Origin: Geodermatophilus ruber
GTDB taxonomy: Bacteria; Actinomycetota; Actinomycetes; Mycobacteriales; Geodermatophilaceae
Assembly: GCF_900114385.1 (NCBI RefSeq)
Contig: NZ_FOSW01000006.1
Span: forward strand, 124,001 to 188,000
Reading direction: 5' to 3'
DNA length: 64,000 nucleotides
The notes under the pieces are model-generated. The model ran no database searches, was not told the origin of the DNA, and saw only the letters and a list, made by a program, of their open reading frames with translations. Within the stretch, counting starts at the first letter, position 1. Each line of letters begins with the position of its first letter. Shown here one piece after another: positions 1 through 9,626 of the stretch. The position numbers were made by a program, and so were the translations under genes.

Positions 1-41
1 GAGAGCGGATCGCCGAGGAGCTGGCCGCCGAGGGCCGTCCG

Positions 42-815
42 GTGCCCGACATCGTCATCGCGCCCGACGCCGACCACCTCGCCCGGGCCGTCGCGGAGGC
101 GCTGATCACCCGCGTGGCGACCGCCCAGCACGTGCACGGCACCGCGTCGGTCGTGCTCACCGGCGGGGGGATCGGCACCGCCGTCCTCGAGCGGGTCGCC
201 GCACTGGCGGCGGACCCGCCGCGCCACCGGGTCGACTGGACCGCCGTGGACTTCTGGTGGGGCGACGAGCGCTGGCTGCCCGCCGGCGACGCGGAGCGCA
301 ACGAGACCGCCGCCCGCCGCGTGCTGCTCGACCCGGTCGGCGTCCCGGCCGGACGGGTGCACCCCGTGCCCCCGTCGGACGGGCCGTTCGCCGACCCCGA
401 GGAGGCGGCGGCCTGGTACGCCGGGGAGCTGGCCGCCGCGGCACCGGAGGGCCGTGACCTCGCGCGCTTCGACGTCCTGCTGCTCGGCGTGGGCGCCGAG
501 GGCCACGTGGCCTCGATCTTCCCGGGGTCCCCCGCCGTGCACGACCGGCGCACGGTGCTGGCGGTGCGCGACTCCCCCAAGCCGCCGCCCACCCGGATCA
601 GCCTGGGCTTTCCGGCGATCAACTCGGCCGAGGAGGTCTGGCTGCTGGCCGCCGGCTCGGAGAAGGCCCCCGCCGTCGCCGCGGCCCTGCGGGGCGACGT
701 GGGGCCCGACCAGCTGCCCGCCGCCGGGGTGCACGGGCGGCGGGCCACCCGCTGGCTGCTCGACGAGGCCGCGGCCGGGCAACTGCCCCGGTCGCCGGAG
801 CCGGCCGGCCGGTAG
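42..815 (+). CDS. pgl: 6-phosphogluconolactonase
   Basis: Hydrolyses 6-phosphogluconolactone to 6-phosphogluconate in the oxidative pentose phosphate pathway, in the cytoplasm. The 257-residue product has the usual family length. It shows the glycine-rich TGGG turn near residues 40-43 and the WGDERW signature at 73-78, followed by an SNE-like ERNET stretch and a GVGAEGHVASIFPG segment, the family's GxGxDGHxAS motif. The start is a GTG at 42. The same frame stays open to the window edge (ERIAEELAAEGRP), so the upstream gene's end or a longer N-terminus cannot be excluded. In actinobacteria pgl normally follows zwf and opcA, which would lie just outside the window. It converges on rbpA with only 3 bases between stop codons. 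Confidence 0.93.
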   Translation: MPDIVIAPDADHLARAVAEALITRVATAQHVHGTASVVLTGGGIGTAVLERVAALAADPPRHRVDWTAVDFWWGDERWLPAGDAERNETAARRVLLDPVGVPAGRVHPVPPSDGPFADPEEAAAWYAGELAAAAPEGRDLARFDVLLLGVGAEGHVASIFPGSPAVHDRRTVLAVRDSPKPPPTRISLGFPAINSAEEVWLLAAGSEKAPAVAAALRGDVGPDQLPAAGVHGRRATRWLLDEAAAGQLPRSPEPAGR

Positions 816-818
816 CCG

Positions 819-1160
819 TCAGGCGCCGCGGCGCGCCCGCAGCTTGCTCAGGGCCTCCTCGAGCAGCGCGTCGCCGTCGGCGTCGCTGCGTCGCTCGCGG
901 ACGTAGGCCAGGTGGGTCTTGTAGGGCTCGCTCCGGGGGGCCGGCGGCGGTGCGGCGTGGTCCTGCCCCGCGGGCAGCCCGCATCGGGGGCAGTCCCACG
1001 TCTCGGGCGCCTCGGCCTCGGAGGCGAAGGCCACCCGGGTCTCGTGTCCCTGCGAGCACCAGAAGGCGACGCGGCGCCGCGGCGCGGACTCACCGCGTTC
1101 GGCCTCCCCCATCGGCCCTGCGCCTACCCGCGTCCCCCGGATCGCGTTGCCACCAGCCAC
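819..1160 (-). CDS. rbpA: RNA polymerase-binding protein RbpA
   Basis: Small actinobacterial transcription factor that binds RNA polymerase together with group 1/2 sigma factors and stabilises the open promoter complex. The 113-residue product begins with the family-typical AGGNAIRGTRVGAGPMGEAE and has a central zinc-type domain with FWCSQGH and CPRC, ending in a basic helix. The start is a GTG at 1160, preceded by GGGAG at suitable spacing. A longer frame runs upstream of it, but RbpA proteins begin exactly at this conserved N-terminus. It is a stand-alone gene downstream of secG on the same strand. RbpA is restricted to Actinobacteria and is one of the best lineage markers in the window. 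Confidence 0.95.
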   Translation of the reverse strand: MAGGNAIRGTRVGAGPMGEAERGESAPRRRVAFWCSQGHETRVAFASEAEAPETWDCPRCGLPAGQDHAAPPPAPRSEPYKTHLAYVRERRSDADGDALLEEALSKLRARRGA

Positions 1161-1259
1161 GTGCGCTCCCTGCGGTCGGAGAGTGTGCGCGGCCTGGTGT
1201 GGCCGCGCCGCGCGCAGTCTAGGGCCTGAGGAGTGAGATTTCGGGCACGTCCGTCGCGA

Positions 1260-1277
1260 CGGAACAGGGCTGTTCCG
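1260..1277 (-). terminator. hairpin just after secG
   Basis: A short inverted repeat, CGGAACAG and CTGTTCCG around two bases, begins 3 bases after the secG stop codon. It is probably the end of the gap-pgk-tpiA-SBP-secG transcript. No T-run follows, which is usual in high-GC actinobacteria. The alternative reading is an operator for rbpA. Confidence 0.45.
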
Positions 1278-1279
1278 GA

Positions 1280-1510
1280 TCAGACCTTCAGCAGGATGCC
1301 CAGCCCGACGACGCAGACGGCCCAGATGAGCGCCGTGAAGATCGTCAGCCGGTTGAGGTTCTTCTCGACGACGGAGGACCCGGACAGCTGCGAGGAGACC
1401 GCGCCGCCGAACATCGAGGACAGGCCCCCGCCCTTGCCCCGGTGCAGCAGGATCAGCACCACGAGGAGCACGCTGGTGAGCACCAGCAGCACGTTGAGGA
1501 CCAGTTCCAT
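1280..1510 (-). CDS. secG: protein translocase subunit SecG
   Basis: Non-essential SecYEG channel subunit that assists preprotein export. The 76-residue protein has two hydrophobic membrane helices (about 3-22 and 53-74) joined by the conserved HRGKGGGLSSMFGG loop, which is diagnostic for SecG. Start ATG at 1510. In most actinobacteria secG directly follows tpiA; here a solute-binding protein gene lies between them. A hairpin follows the stop codon. Confidence 0.95.
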   Translation of the reverse strand: MELVLNVLLVLTSVLLVVLILLHRGKGGGLSSMFGGAVSSQLSGSSVVEKNLNRLTIFTALIWAVCVVGLGILLKV

Positions 1511-1561
1511 GCGTCGAGCGTAACCGACCCGCTCCGCCGGCCCGGCCGACGCGGCCGAGGG

Positions 1562-3352
1562 TCAGCGGACGCCGGCGGTCGCCAGGTCGTACCCGGTGAA
1601 CGGGGTCATCACCACGCCGTTGCGCAGCCGCTGGCCGGCGAGCAGCTGCACCCGGGTCTCGGTCAGCGGCACGTACGCGCCGGTGTCCCCGGCCGCCGCG
1701 GCGACCTCCTGCCACGCGGACCGCGCCGCCGCCGGATCACCGGCCGCCCGGGCGGCGTCGATCAGCCCGTCGATCGCCGGATCGGCCAGGCGGGCGAAGT
1801 TGGTGTTCCCGACCGGGCTCACCGAGCGCCCGTCGACCAGCGGCACCAGGAAGGAGCCGGGGGTCGGGAAGTCGGCGGTCCAGGTGGCCAGGACGATGCC
1901 GAAGCCGTTGGCGGCCACGTTGTCCGGGTTGCCCACGTCGGTCGCGTAGAAGCTGGGCGCGGCCAGCGGGCGAACCTCGGCCCGGATGCCGATCTCGGCC
2001 AGCTGACCGGCGATCTCCTCGGCCACGGTCACGCTCGTCGCCGCGTCGGGCACGGCCAGCACGGTGGCGAACCCGTCCGGCTGCCCGCAGGCGGCCAGCG
2101 ACTTCCGCGCCGCGTCCAGGTCGGGGCCGGGGTCGGGCTCGTCGGGGCCGCCGTCCAGGCCGCGGGGCCACAGCTGCGAGGTGCGGACGGCGTTCCCGGA
2201 GCCGCCCAGCACCTCCTGCACCGCCCGCCGGTCGACGGCCTGGGCCACGGCGGCGCGGCAGTCGGCGTTGTCGGTGGGGGCCACGTTCGTCGGCAGCGCG
2301 AGCAGCCGGACCACACCGCTGGTCACCTCGTCGACCCGGTCGCGCAGCGGCGCCCCGCCCTCGACGTCCCCGGTGAGCCGGGCGGTCGTCGGCGTCTGGA
2401 TGCCGGTGCCGGAGATGTCGACGTCCGCCGAGCCGGCGAGCAGCGCCTGGTCCCGCTCGACGCCGGTCAGCCCGGTACGGACGATCACCTGGTCGGGCAG
2501 CGCCGTGCGCACGTCGTCGGTCGCCGGGTCCCACTGCGGGTTGCGGTCGAGCACGATGCCGGTGACCGCGTCGACCGAGGTGACCGCGTAGGGGCCGGTG
2601 GAGACCGGGTCCCCGCCGTAGCCGCCGCCGGTGTCGTTCTCGATCGGGACCGGGCTGCTGGAGGGCAGGGCCATGACGTACGGGAAGTCCGGCGACGGCG
2701 CGCGCAGCCGGAAGACGACCGTCCGGTCGTCGGGGGTCTCCACCGCGGCCAGGCCCAGCTTGTCCGCCGCCTCGTCCTGGTACGGACCGGCGTACGGGTT
2801 CTCCGGGTCGTCGAGGAGCTCCACGACGTGCGTGGGCCCCCCGACGACGACGTCGGAGGCGAACGAGCGCTCGATGCCGTACTTGACGTCCCGCGAGGTG
2901 ATCGCCCGGCCGTTCTCGAACCGGACGCCGTCCCGGAGCGTGAAGGTCCAGGTCGTGCCGCCGTCGGGCGTGGTCCCCAGGTCGGTGGCGAGGTCGGGCA
3001 CCAGGTCGCCGGTGCGGCCGGGTTCGGTGGAGTAGGTGACCAGCGTCCGGGCGTAGAGCCGCATCAGGTTCCACACGCCGGGCAGGTAGGACCGCTGCGG
3101 GTCGAGGCTGTCGACCTCCCCGGTCACCACCCGCAGCACCCCGCCGGCCTGGTCGGACGGGGCGCGCACGCCGGTCAGCCCGGCGTCGGCCGCCCCGTCC
3201 TGGACCGGCACGCCCGTGCCGTCGTCCCCGGTGCCGCTGCAGCTGACCGCCAGGACGACCACCAGGAGCACGGCGACCGCGATCCCGGCGACCCGGCCGC
3301 GGGTACCGCGCACCCACGCCGGGCGCCGGTCCGCCAGTCGCTCGATGTCCAC
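1562..3352 (-). CDS. family 5 solute-binding lipoprotein (peptide/nickel ABC type)
   Basis: Extracellular substrate-binding lipoprotein of the DppA/OppA (SBP_bac_5) class. The N-terminus has a basic stretch, a hydrophobic segment at about 21-36 and a lipobox LAVSC with Cys38 as the lipidation site. The remainder has the two-lobed SBP_5 pattern, including SLDPQRSYLPGVWNLMR near the start, a TWTFTLRDGVRFENGR stretch and GYDLATAGVR at the end. At 596 residues the length is normal. No permease or ATPase gene is nearby, so it is an orphan receptor or serves a distant transporter. It sits between tpiA and secG, an unusual place. The ligand cannot be inferred; peptides are most likely from family knowledge. 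Confidence 0.85.
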   Translation of the reverse strand: MDIERLADRRPAWVRGTRGRVAGIAVAVLLVVVLAVSCSGTGDDGTGVPVQDGAADAGLTGVRAPSDQAGGVLRVVTGEVDSLDPQRSYLPGVWNLMRLYARTLVTYSTEPGRTGDLVPDLATDLGTTPDGGTTWTFTLRDGVRFENGRAITSRDVKYGIERSFASDVVVGGPTHVVELLDDPENPYAGPYQDEAADKLGLAAVETPDDRTVVFRLRAPSPDFPYVMALPSSSPVPIENDTGGGYGGDPVSTGPYAVTSVDAVTGIVLDRNPQWDPATDDVRTALPDQVIVRTGLTGVERDQALLAGSADVDISGTGIQTPTTARLTGDVEGGAPLRDRVDEVTSGVVRLLALPTNVAPTDNADCRAAVAQAVDRRAVQEVLGGSGNAVRTSQLWPRGLDGGPDEPDPGPDLDAARKSLAACGQPDGFATVLAVPDAATSVTVAEEIAGQLAEIGIRAEVRPLAAPSFYATDVGNPDNVAANGFGIVLATWTADFPTPGSFLVPLVDGRSVSPVGNTNFARLADPAIDGLIDAARAAGDPAAARSAWQEVAAAAGDTGAYVPLTETRVQLLAGQRLRNGVVMTPFTGYDLATAGVR

Positions 3353-3387
3353 CTGCTCCGCTCTCCGCCCCGGGCCGGCGGCAGCGG

Positions 3388-4197
3388 TCAGCCGCCGTCG
3401 GCGGCTGTCCGACAGATCTGCGCGAACTCGTCGGCGTCCAGGCTGGCACCACCGACGAGCGCGCCGTCGACGTCCGGCCCGGCCAGGATCCCGGCCGTGT
3501 TGGCGGCCTTCACCGACCCGCCGTAGAGGATACGGACGACGGCGGCCGTCTCCGCTCCGAAACGCTCGGCGAGCCGGGCGCGCAGCGCCCCGCAGACCTC
3601 CTGCGCGTCCTCGGGGGTGGCCACCTCGCCGGTGCCGATCGCCCAGACCGGCTCGTAGGCGATCACCAGCCCGGCCACCTGCTCGGCGGGGAGCCCCTCC
3701 AGCGCGGCGTCGAGCTGGCCGGTGGTGTGGGCGATGTGCCGCCCGGCCTGCCGCACCTCGAGCCCCTCCCCCACGCAGAGGATCGGGGTGAGCCCGTGCC
3801 GCAGCGCCGCCTGCACCTTGGCGTTCACCACCGCGTCGTCCTCGTGGTGGTAGGCCCGCCGCTCGGAGTGGCCGACGACCACGTAGCGACAGTTCAGCGC
3901 GGCGAGCATCACACCGCTGACGTCACCGGTGTAGGCGCCGGAATCGTGCTGGCTGAGGTCCTGCGCGCCGTAGCCGATCTCCAGCTTGTCACCGGTGACG
4001 AGGGTCTGGACGCTGCGCAGCGCGGTGAACGGCGGCAGCACGACGACCTCGGCGGCGTCGAGCTCGGCCTCCTTGAGCGAGAAGACGACCTTCTGCACCA
4101 GGCCGATGGCCTCCAGGTGGGTCAGGTGCATCTTCCAGTTGCCGGCGATGAGCGGCCGGCGCCCCTCGCGGCGCGCCGGGGTGTCCTTGCGTGCCAT
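3388..4197 (-). CDS. tpiA: triosephosphate isomerase
   Basis: Interconverts dihydroxyacetone phosphate and glyceraldehyde-3-phosphate in glycolysis. The 269-residue TIM barrel contains AGNWKMH with Lys22, the electrophile VVVGHSERR with His110, and the catalytic Glu182 in [11 protein letters not shown]; the phosphate-binding YGGSV motif is near the C-terminus. The ATG at 4197 is chosen over a 66-codon longer open frame because homologous sequence begins at [20 protein letters not shown]. It lies 10 bases downstream of pgk and forms the end of the gap-pgk-tpi glycolytic operon. Confidence 0.97.
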   Translation of the reverse strand: MARKDTPARREGRRPLIAGNWKMHLTHLEAIGLVQKVVFSLKEAELDAAEVVVLPPFTALRSVQTLVTGDKLEIGYGAQDLSQHDSGAYTGDVSGVMLAALNCRYVVVGHSERRAYHHEDDAVVNAKVQAALRHGLTPILCVGEGLEVRQAGRHIAHTTGQLDAALEGLPAEQVAGLVIAYEPVWAIGTGEVATPEDAQEVCGALRARLAERFGAETAAVVRILYGGSVKAANTAGILAGPDVDGALVGGASLDADEFAQICRTAADGG

Positions 4198-4207
4198 GTC
4201 CGTCCCC

Positions 4208-5400
4208 TCAGTCGGCCAGCACCGCGAGGCCCGGCAGCTCCCGGCCCTCGAGGTACTCCAGCGACGCCCCGCCGCCGGTGCTGATGTGCCCGTAGGCGGC
4301 CTCGTCCAGGCCCAGCTGCCGCACCGCGGCCGCCGAGTCCCCGCCCCCCACGACCGACAGCCCGTCGACCGCGGCGACCGCCTGGGCCACGCCACGGGTG
4401 CCGGCCTGGAAGGGCGGCAGCTCGAAGACGCCCATGGGACCGTTCCAGAACACGGTCCGGGCCCTACCGAGCTCGGCGCCGAACACCTCGACCGTGCGGG
4501 GGCCCACGTCCAGCCCCATGAGGCCGTCCGGGATCGCGTCCGCCGGCGTCACGCTGGTCTCGGCGTCGGCGGCGAACTTGTCGGCGCAGACGATGTCGAC
4601 CGGCAGCACGATCCGGTCGCCCGCCTCGGCCAGCAGCCGCCGGCACGTGTCGACCTGGTCGGCCTCGAGGAGCGAGCCGCCGACGCCGTGCCCCTGCGCG
4701 GCCAGGAACGTGAAGCACATGCCGCCGCCGATCAGGAGTCGGTCGACCTTGGGCAGCAGCGCCTCGATGACGGCCAGCTTGTCGCTCACCTTGGAGCCGC
4801 CCAGGACGACCACGTAGGGCCGGTCGGGGGCGGTGGTCAGCCGGGTGAGCACGTCGAGCTCCTGGGCGACCAGGCGGCCGGCCGCGTGCGGCAGCCGCCG
4901 GGCGACGTCGTAGACCGAGGCGTGCTTGCGGTGCACCGCACCGAACGCGTCGTCGACGTACAGCTCCGCGAGCGCAGCCAGCCGGTCGGCCAGCTCCCCG
5001 CGCTCGGCATCGTCCTTGGCCGTCTCGGCGGCCTCGAAGCGGACGTTCTCCAGCAGCAGCACGTCGCCGTCGGCGAGGGCGTCGGCCTTCGCGCGGGCGT
5101 CGTCGCCGGCCACGTCGTCCGCCAGCGGGACGTCGGTACCCAGCAGCTCCCCCAGCCGCGCCGCGACCGGCGCGAGCGAGTACTGCGGGTCGGGTGCGCC
5201 CTTGGGCCGGCCGAGGTGCGCGGCCACGATCACGCGGGCGCCGGCGTTCCGGAGGGCCTGCAGGGTGGGCAGGCTGGCCCGGATCCGGCCGTCGTCGGTG
5301 ATCTCGCCCGTGCCCTTGTCCAGCGGGACGTTCAGGTCGGCGCGCACGAGCACGCGCCGACCCGAGACGCCCTCGGCGAGGAGGTCGTCGAGGCTGCGCA

Positions 5401-5401
<1 letters not shown>
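4208..5401 (-). CDS. pgk: phosphoglycerate kinase
   Basis: Transfers phosphate from 1,3-bisphosphoglycerate to ADP in glycolysis. The 397-residue protein has the RADLNVPLD signature near the N-terminus, AHLGRPKG, the hinge-region GGSKVSDK, and the nucleotide-site motifs [10 protein letters not shown] and GGGDSAAA. Its ATG at 5401 shares one base with the gap stop codon (TGATG), which indicates translational coupling. This overlap fixes the start and excludes the longer open frame upstream. Confidence 0.97.
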
Positions 5402-6489
<1,088 letters not shown>

Positions 6490-6498
6490 TCAGCCGCC

Positions 6499-6534
6499 GC
6501 GGCCCGGGCCGCCCGAACGGGCGACCCGGGCCGC
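6499..6534 (-). terminator. hairpin terminator after whiA
   Basis: Outer arms GCGGCCCGGG/CCCGGGCCGC enclose a two-base internal loop and an inner GCCCG-AA-CGGGC stem. It begins 20 bases past the whiA stop codon and precedes the gap ribosome-binding site. It therefore probably ends the uvrC-rapZ-yvcK-whiA transcript. Confidence 0.7.
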
Positions 6535-6553
6535 GGGCCGGGAGTGAGATCGG

Positions 6554-7534
6554 CTACTGGGCGAGCATGTCGTCGGTGACGACCGACTCGGTGTCGGGGA
6601 TGCCGAGGTCCTTCGCCCGCTTGTCGGCCATGGCCAGCAGGCGGCGGATGCGGCCGGCCACCGCGTCCTTGGTCATCGGCGGGTCGGCCCGCTGGCCGAG
6701 CTCCTCCAGCGAGGCCTGGCCGTGCTCCAGCCGCAGCCGGCCGGCGACCAGCAGGTGCTCGGGAGCGTCGCCGTTGAGGATCTCCAGGGCGCGCTCCACC
6801 CGGGCGCTGGCGGCCACCGCGGCGCGCGCCGAGCGGCGCAGGTTGGCGTCGTCGAAGTTGGCCAGCCGGTTCGCCGTGGCCCGGACCTCGCGGCGCATCC
6901 GCCGCTCCTCCCAGGCCAGGACGGCGTCGTGGGCGCCCATGCGGGTCAGCAGCGCGCTGATCGCGTCCCCGTCGCGGACCACGACCCGGTCGGCGCCGCG
7001 CACCTCGCGCGCCTTGGCCGCGATGCCGAGCCGCCGGGCGGCACCCACCAGCGCCATGGCCGCCTCGGGCCCGGGGCAGGTGACCTCCAGCGAGGAGGAG
7101 CGACCGGGCTCGGTGAGCGATCCGTGAGCGAGGAAGGCGCCCCGCCAGGCGGCCTCGGCGTCGTTGATGCCCCCGGAGACCACCGACGGCGGCAGCCCGC
7201 GCACCGGCCGGCCCCGCTGGTCCACCAGGCCGGTCTGGCGGGCCAGGCCCTCGCCGTGCTTGGCGATGCGGACCAGGTAGCGCACCCCCCGGCGGATGTT
7301 GCCACCGGCGAGCACGCTCACACCGCTGGTGTAGCCGTACACCTCGCTGATGTCGCGGCGCAGCCGCCGCGCCACCGACCCGGTGTCCAGCTCGGCCTCG
7401 ATGACCACCCGCCCACCGACGATGTGCAGGCCGCCGCTGAACCGGAGGAGCGCCGTGACCTCGGCCTTGCGCTCGGAGGTCTTCGTGCACTCCACCCGGG
7501 ACAGCTCGTCCTTCACCATGGCCGTCATCGCCAT
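6554..7534 (-). CDS. whiA: sporulation/cell-division regulator WhiA
   Basis: DNA-binding protein with a LAGLIDADG-like fold plus a C-terminal helix-turn-helix. In Streptomyces it works with WhiB to control division and sporulation genes; it is conserved in Gram-positives. The 326-residue product starts [14 protein letters not shown], the typical N-terminus, contains [16 protein letters not shown] [16 protein letters not shown], and ends with the HTH segment [24 protein letters not shown]. The ATG at 7534 is chosen because homology begins here; an 84-codon extension is spurious. It is the last gene of the conserved uvrC-rapZ-yvcK-whiA block, 116 bases after yvcK. Confidence 0.96.
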   Translation of the reverse strand: MAMTAMVKDELSRVECTKTSERKAEVTALLRFSGGLHIVGGRVVIEAELDTGSVARRLRRDISEVYGYTSGVSVLAGGNIRRGVRYLVRIAKHGEGLARQTGLVDQRGRPVRGLPPSVVSGGINDAEAAWRGAFLAHGSLTEPGRSSSLEVTCPGPEAAMALVGAARRLGIAAKAREVRGADRVVVRDGDAISALLTRMGAHDAVLAWEERRMRREVRATANRLANFDDANLRRSARAAVAASARVERALEILNGDAPEHLLVAGRLRLEHGQASLEELGQRADPPMTKDAVAGRIRRLLAMADKRAKDLGIPDTESVVTDDMLAQ

Positions 7535-7650
7535 GCCATCCACCCCCACGTCCCCCCGGGGTAACCAAGCCCCATGTGCCGCGTCTCCTCTTCCCCCTCG
7601 ACCGGCTCGGTACCGCATGCTTCCGGTACTCCGCCGGGAATTTCCATGCT

Positions 7651-8637
7651 TCAGCGCGCCGCGACCGCAGATCCCAGTGCCGCCGCGAGGCGGACGGGGT
7701 CGTGTCGCGGTGCGCCGTCGAGCTCGGCCACCGGAGCCAGGACGAGCTCGGCACCGCATTCCCGCACCGCTGACAGCAGACCACAACGGTCAACCACCGA
7801 ATCAACATCGGCGATCACCCAGTGCAGCGCCACTCCGCCCAGATGTGCCCGCAGGACCGCGAGGTGCTCCTCCGGGGAGAACCCGTCGGTCTCCCCCGGC
7901 TGCGGTTCGAGGTTGAGCACCACGACCACCCGGGCGGAGCTGGCGGCGAGCGCGGCCCGCAGCCGGGGCACCAGCAGGTGCGGCAGCACGGAGGTGTACC
8001 AGGACCCCGGCCCGAGGGAGATGACATCGGCCGCGGCGATCGCCTCGAGGACGGCGGGGTGCACCGGCGGATCGGGGGGCGAGACGATGATGTCGCGCAC
8101 CCGGCCGGGCGTGGTGGCGATGGCCACCTGCCCGCGGATGGTGCGGGTCCGCGCCGGATCGTCCGGATCGGTGCTCTCCACGCGCGCCACCAGGTCGAGC
8201 GGGGCGTCGGCCATGGGGAGCACCCGGCCGCGGGCGCCCAGCAGCCGGCACAGGTCGTCCAGGGCCCGCACGGTGTCACCGCCGTGCATCTCGACCAGCC
8301 CGGTCAGCATCAGGTTCCCCACCGGGTGACCGGCGAGCACCCCGGTGCCGCCCAGCCGGTGCTGCAGCAGCGCGGCCATCTGCCGGGTGTCGGCGCCGTC
8401 GTCGGCCAGCGCGGTCAGCGCCATGCGCAGGTCGCCCGGGGGCAGCACCGGCATCTCCCGCCGGATCCGGCCGGAGGAGCCGCCGTCGTCGGCCACGGTG
8501 ACCACCGCGGTGAGGTCAGGCGTGAGCCGGCGCCAGGCGGCCAGGGCGGCGGCGAGCCCGTGGCCGCCGCCGAAGGCGACCACGCGCAAGGGTCTGTCCA
8601 CCGCCGGGGCCGGGGGCCCCGCGTGCAGCGCCCCCAC
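7651..8637 (-). CDS. yvcK: YvcK/CofD-like gluconeogenesis factor
   Basis: Member of the YvcK (GlmR, CofD-like) family, which binds UDP-sugars and links central carbon metabolism to cell-wall precursor synthesis in other Gram-positives. The 328-residue protein has the nucleotide-binding start [15 protein letters not shown], the signature [15 protein letters not shown], and PPGDLRMAL, all diagnostic. The GTG at 8637 shares one base with the rapZ stop (TAGTG), so it is translationally coupled. Any enzymatic CofD activity is doubtful because the fold is shared but this branch is regulatory. Confidence 0.92.
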   Translation of the reverse strand: MGALHAGPPAPAVDRPLRVVAFGGGHGLAAALAAWRRLTPDLTAVVTVADDGGSSGRIRREMPVLPPGDLRMALTALADDGADTRQMAALLQHRLGGTGVLAGHPVGNLMLTGLVEMHGGDTVRALDDLCRLLGARGRVLPMADAPLDLVARVESTDPDDPARTRTIRGQVAIATTPGRVRDIIVSPPDPPVHPAVLEAIAAADVISLGPGSWYTSVLPHLLVPRLRAALAASSARVVVVLNLEPQPGETDGFSPEEHLAVLRAHLGGVALHWVIADVDSVVDRCGLLSAVRECGAELVLAPVAELDGAPRHDPVRLAAALGSAVAAR

Positions 8638-9626
8638 TACTCGCGGCCCAGGTCGCGGTGCTGGGCGGTGGCGGCGACGCCGTCGGCGGACAGCCGGCGG
8701 GCGAACTCCTCGGCGATCGCCACGCTGCGGTGCTTGCCGCCGGTGCAGCCGACCGCGAGCGTCAGGTACCGCTTGCCCTCGCGCCGGTAGCCGGGGACGA
8801 GCAGCCGCAGCACGTCGGTGTACCGGTCGAGGAACGCTTCGGCGTCCTCCTGACCCAGCACGTAGTCGCGGACGGCGGGGTCCTGGCCGGTCCGCGGCCG
8901 CAGCTCCGGGACCCAGTGCGGGTTGGGCAGGAACCGGGCGTCGACGACGAGGTCGGCGTCCAGCGGGAGGCCGTACTTGAAGCCGAAGCTGAGCACGGTG
9001 GCGGTCAGCGGCGGGGTCTGGCCCTCGCGCACGAAGGCGTTCTCCAGCGTCGCGCGCAGCTGGTGGATGTTCAGGTCGCTGGTGTCGACCCACAGGTCCG
9101 CCTCGCCGGCGATCCCGGTCAGCAGCTCCCGCTCCGCGCCGATGCCGTCGATCAGCCGCCCCGAGCCCTGCAGGGGGTGCTCGCGGCGGACGGACTCGTA
9201 GCGCCGGATCAGGACGTCGTCCCGGGCGTGGACGTACACCACGCGCGGGCGGTGGCCGGCCTCGGCGAGTACCCGGATCGCCTCCTGCAGGTCGCTGGAG
9301 AAGGCCCGGCTGCGGACGTCGACGACGGCGGCGAAGCGGCGGATGTCGCCGCGCGCGCCGAGCTCCACCATGGGCAGCAGCAGTGCGGGCGGCAGGTTGT
9401 CGACGACGAACCAGCCGAGGTCTTCCAGCACCCGCCCGGCGCTGAGCTTTCCCGCCCCGGAGAGCCCCGTGACGACCACGACCTCGAGCGGCTGCGCCTC
9501 GGTCGTCGTGGGGGCCAGCGGCGGCGGGACGTCGCTGTGCGGGCCGGCCGGGCCCTCCGCCGCCCGGCGGCCGCGACCGCGGCCGTCGCGGCCGGGCCCA
9601 CGGTGCTCCAGGCCGGCCTCGCTCAT
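8637..9626 (-). CDS. rapZ: RapZ family nucleotide-binding adaptor
   Basis: RapZ/YvcJ P-loop protein; in E. coli RapZ directs degradation of the GlmZ sRNA, while in actinobacteria the role is unsettled. The 329-residue product has an about 45-residue low-complexity N-terminus, a P-loop [11 protein letters not shown], the [12 protein letters not shown] motif, and the conserved C-terminal [16 protein letters not shown]. The P-loop is irregular: the Ser/Thr expected after the Lys is Leu, with Ser one residue later. The ATG at 9626 overlaps the uvrC stop (ATGA), and its own stop overlaps yvcK. Confidence 0.93.
   Translation of the reverse strand: MSEAGLEHRGPGRDGRGRGRRAAEGPAGPHSDVPPPLAPTTTEAQPLEVVVVTGLSGAGKLSAGRVLEDLGWFVVDNLPPALLLPMVELGARGDIRRFAAVVDVRSRAFSSDLQEAIRVLAEAGHRPRVVYVHARDDVLIRRYESVRREHPLQGSGRLIDGIGAERELLTGIAGEADLWVDTSDLNIHQLRATLENAFVREGQTPPLTATVLSFGFKYGLPLDADLVVDARFLPNPHWVPELRPRTGQDPAVRDYVLGQEDAEAFLDRYTDVLRLLVPGYRREGKRYLTLAVGCTGGKHRSVAIAEEFARRLSADGVAATAQHRDLGRE

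Noticed and set aside
1442-3526. 694-codon plus-strand frame across the solute-binding protein
   Set aside because: Arg/Gly/His-rich shadow translation with no recognisable motif.
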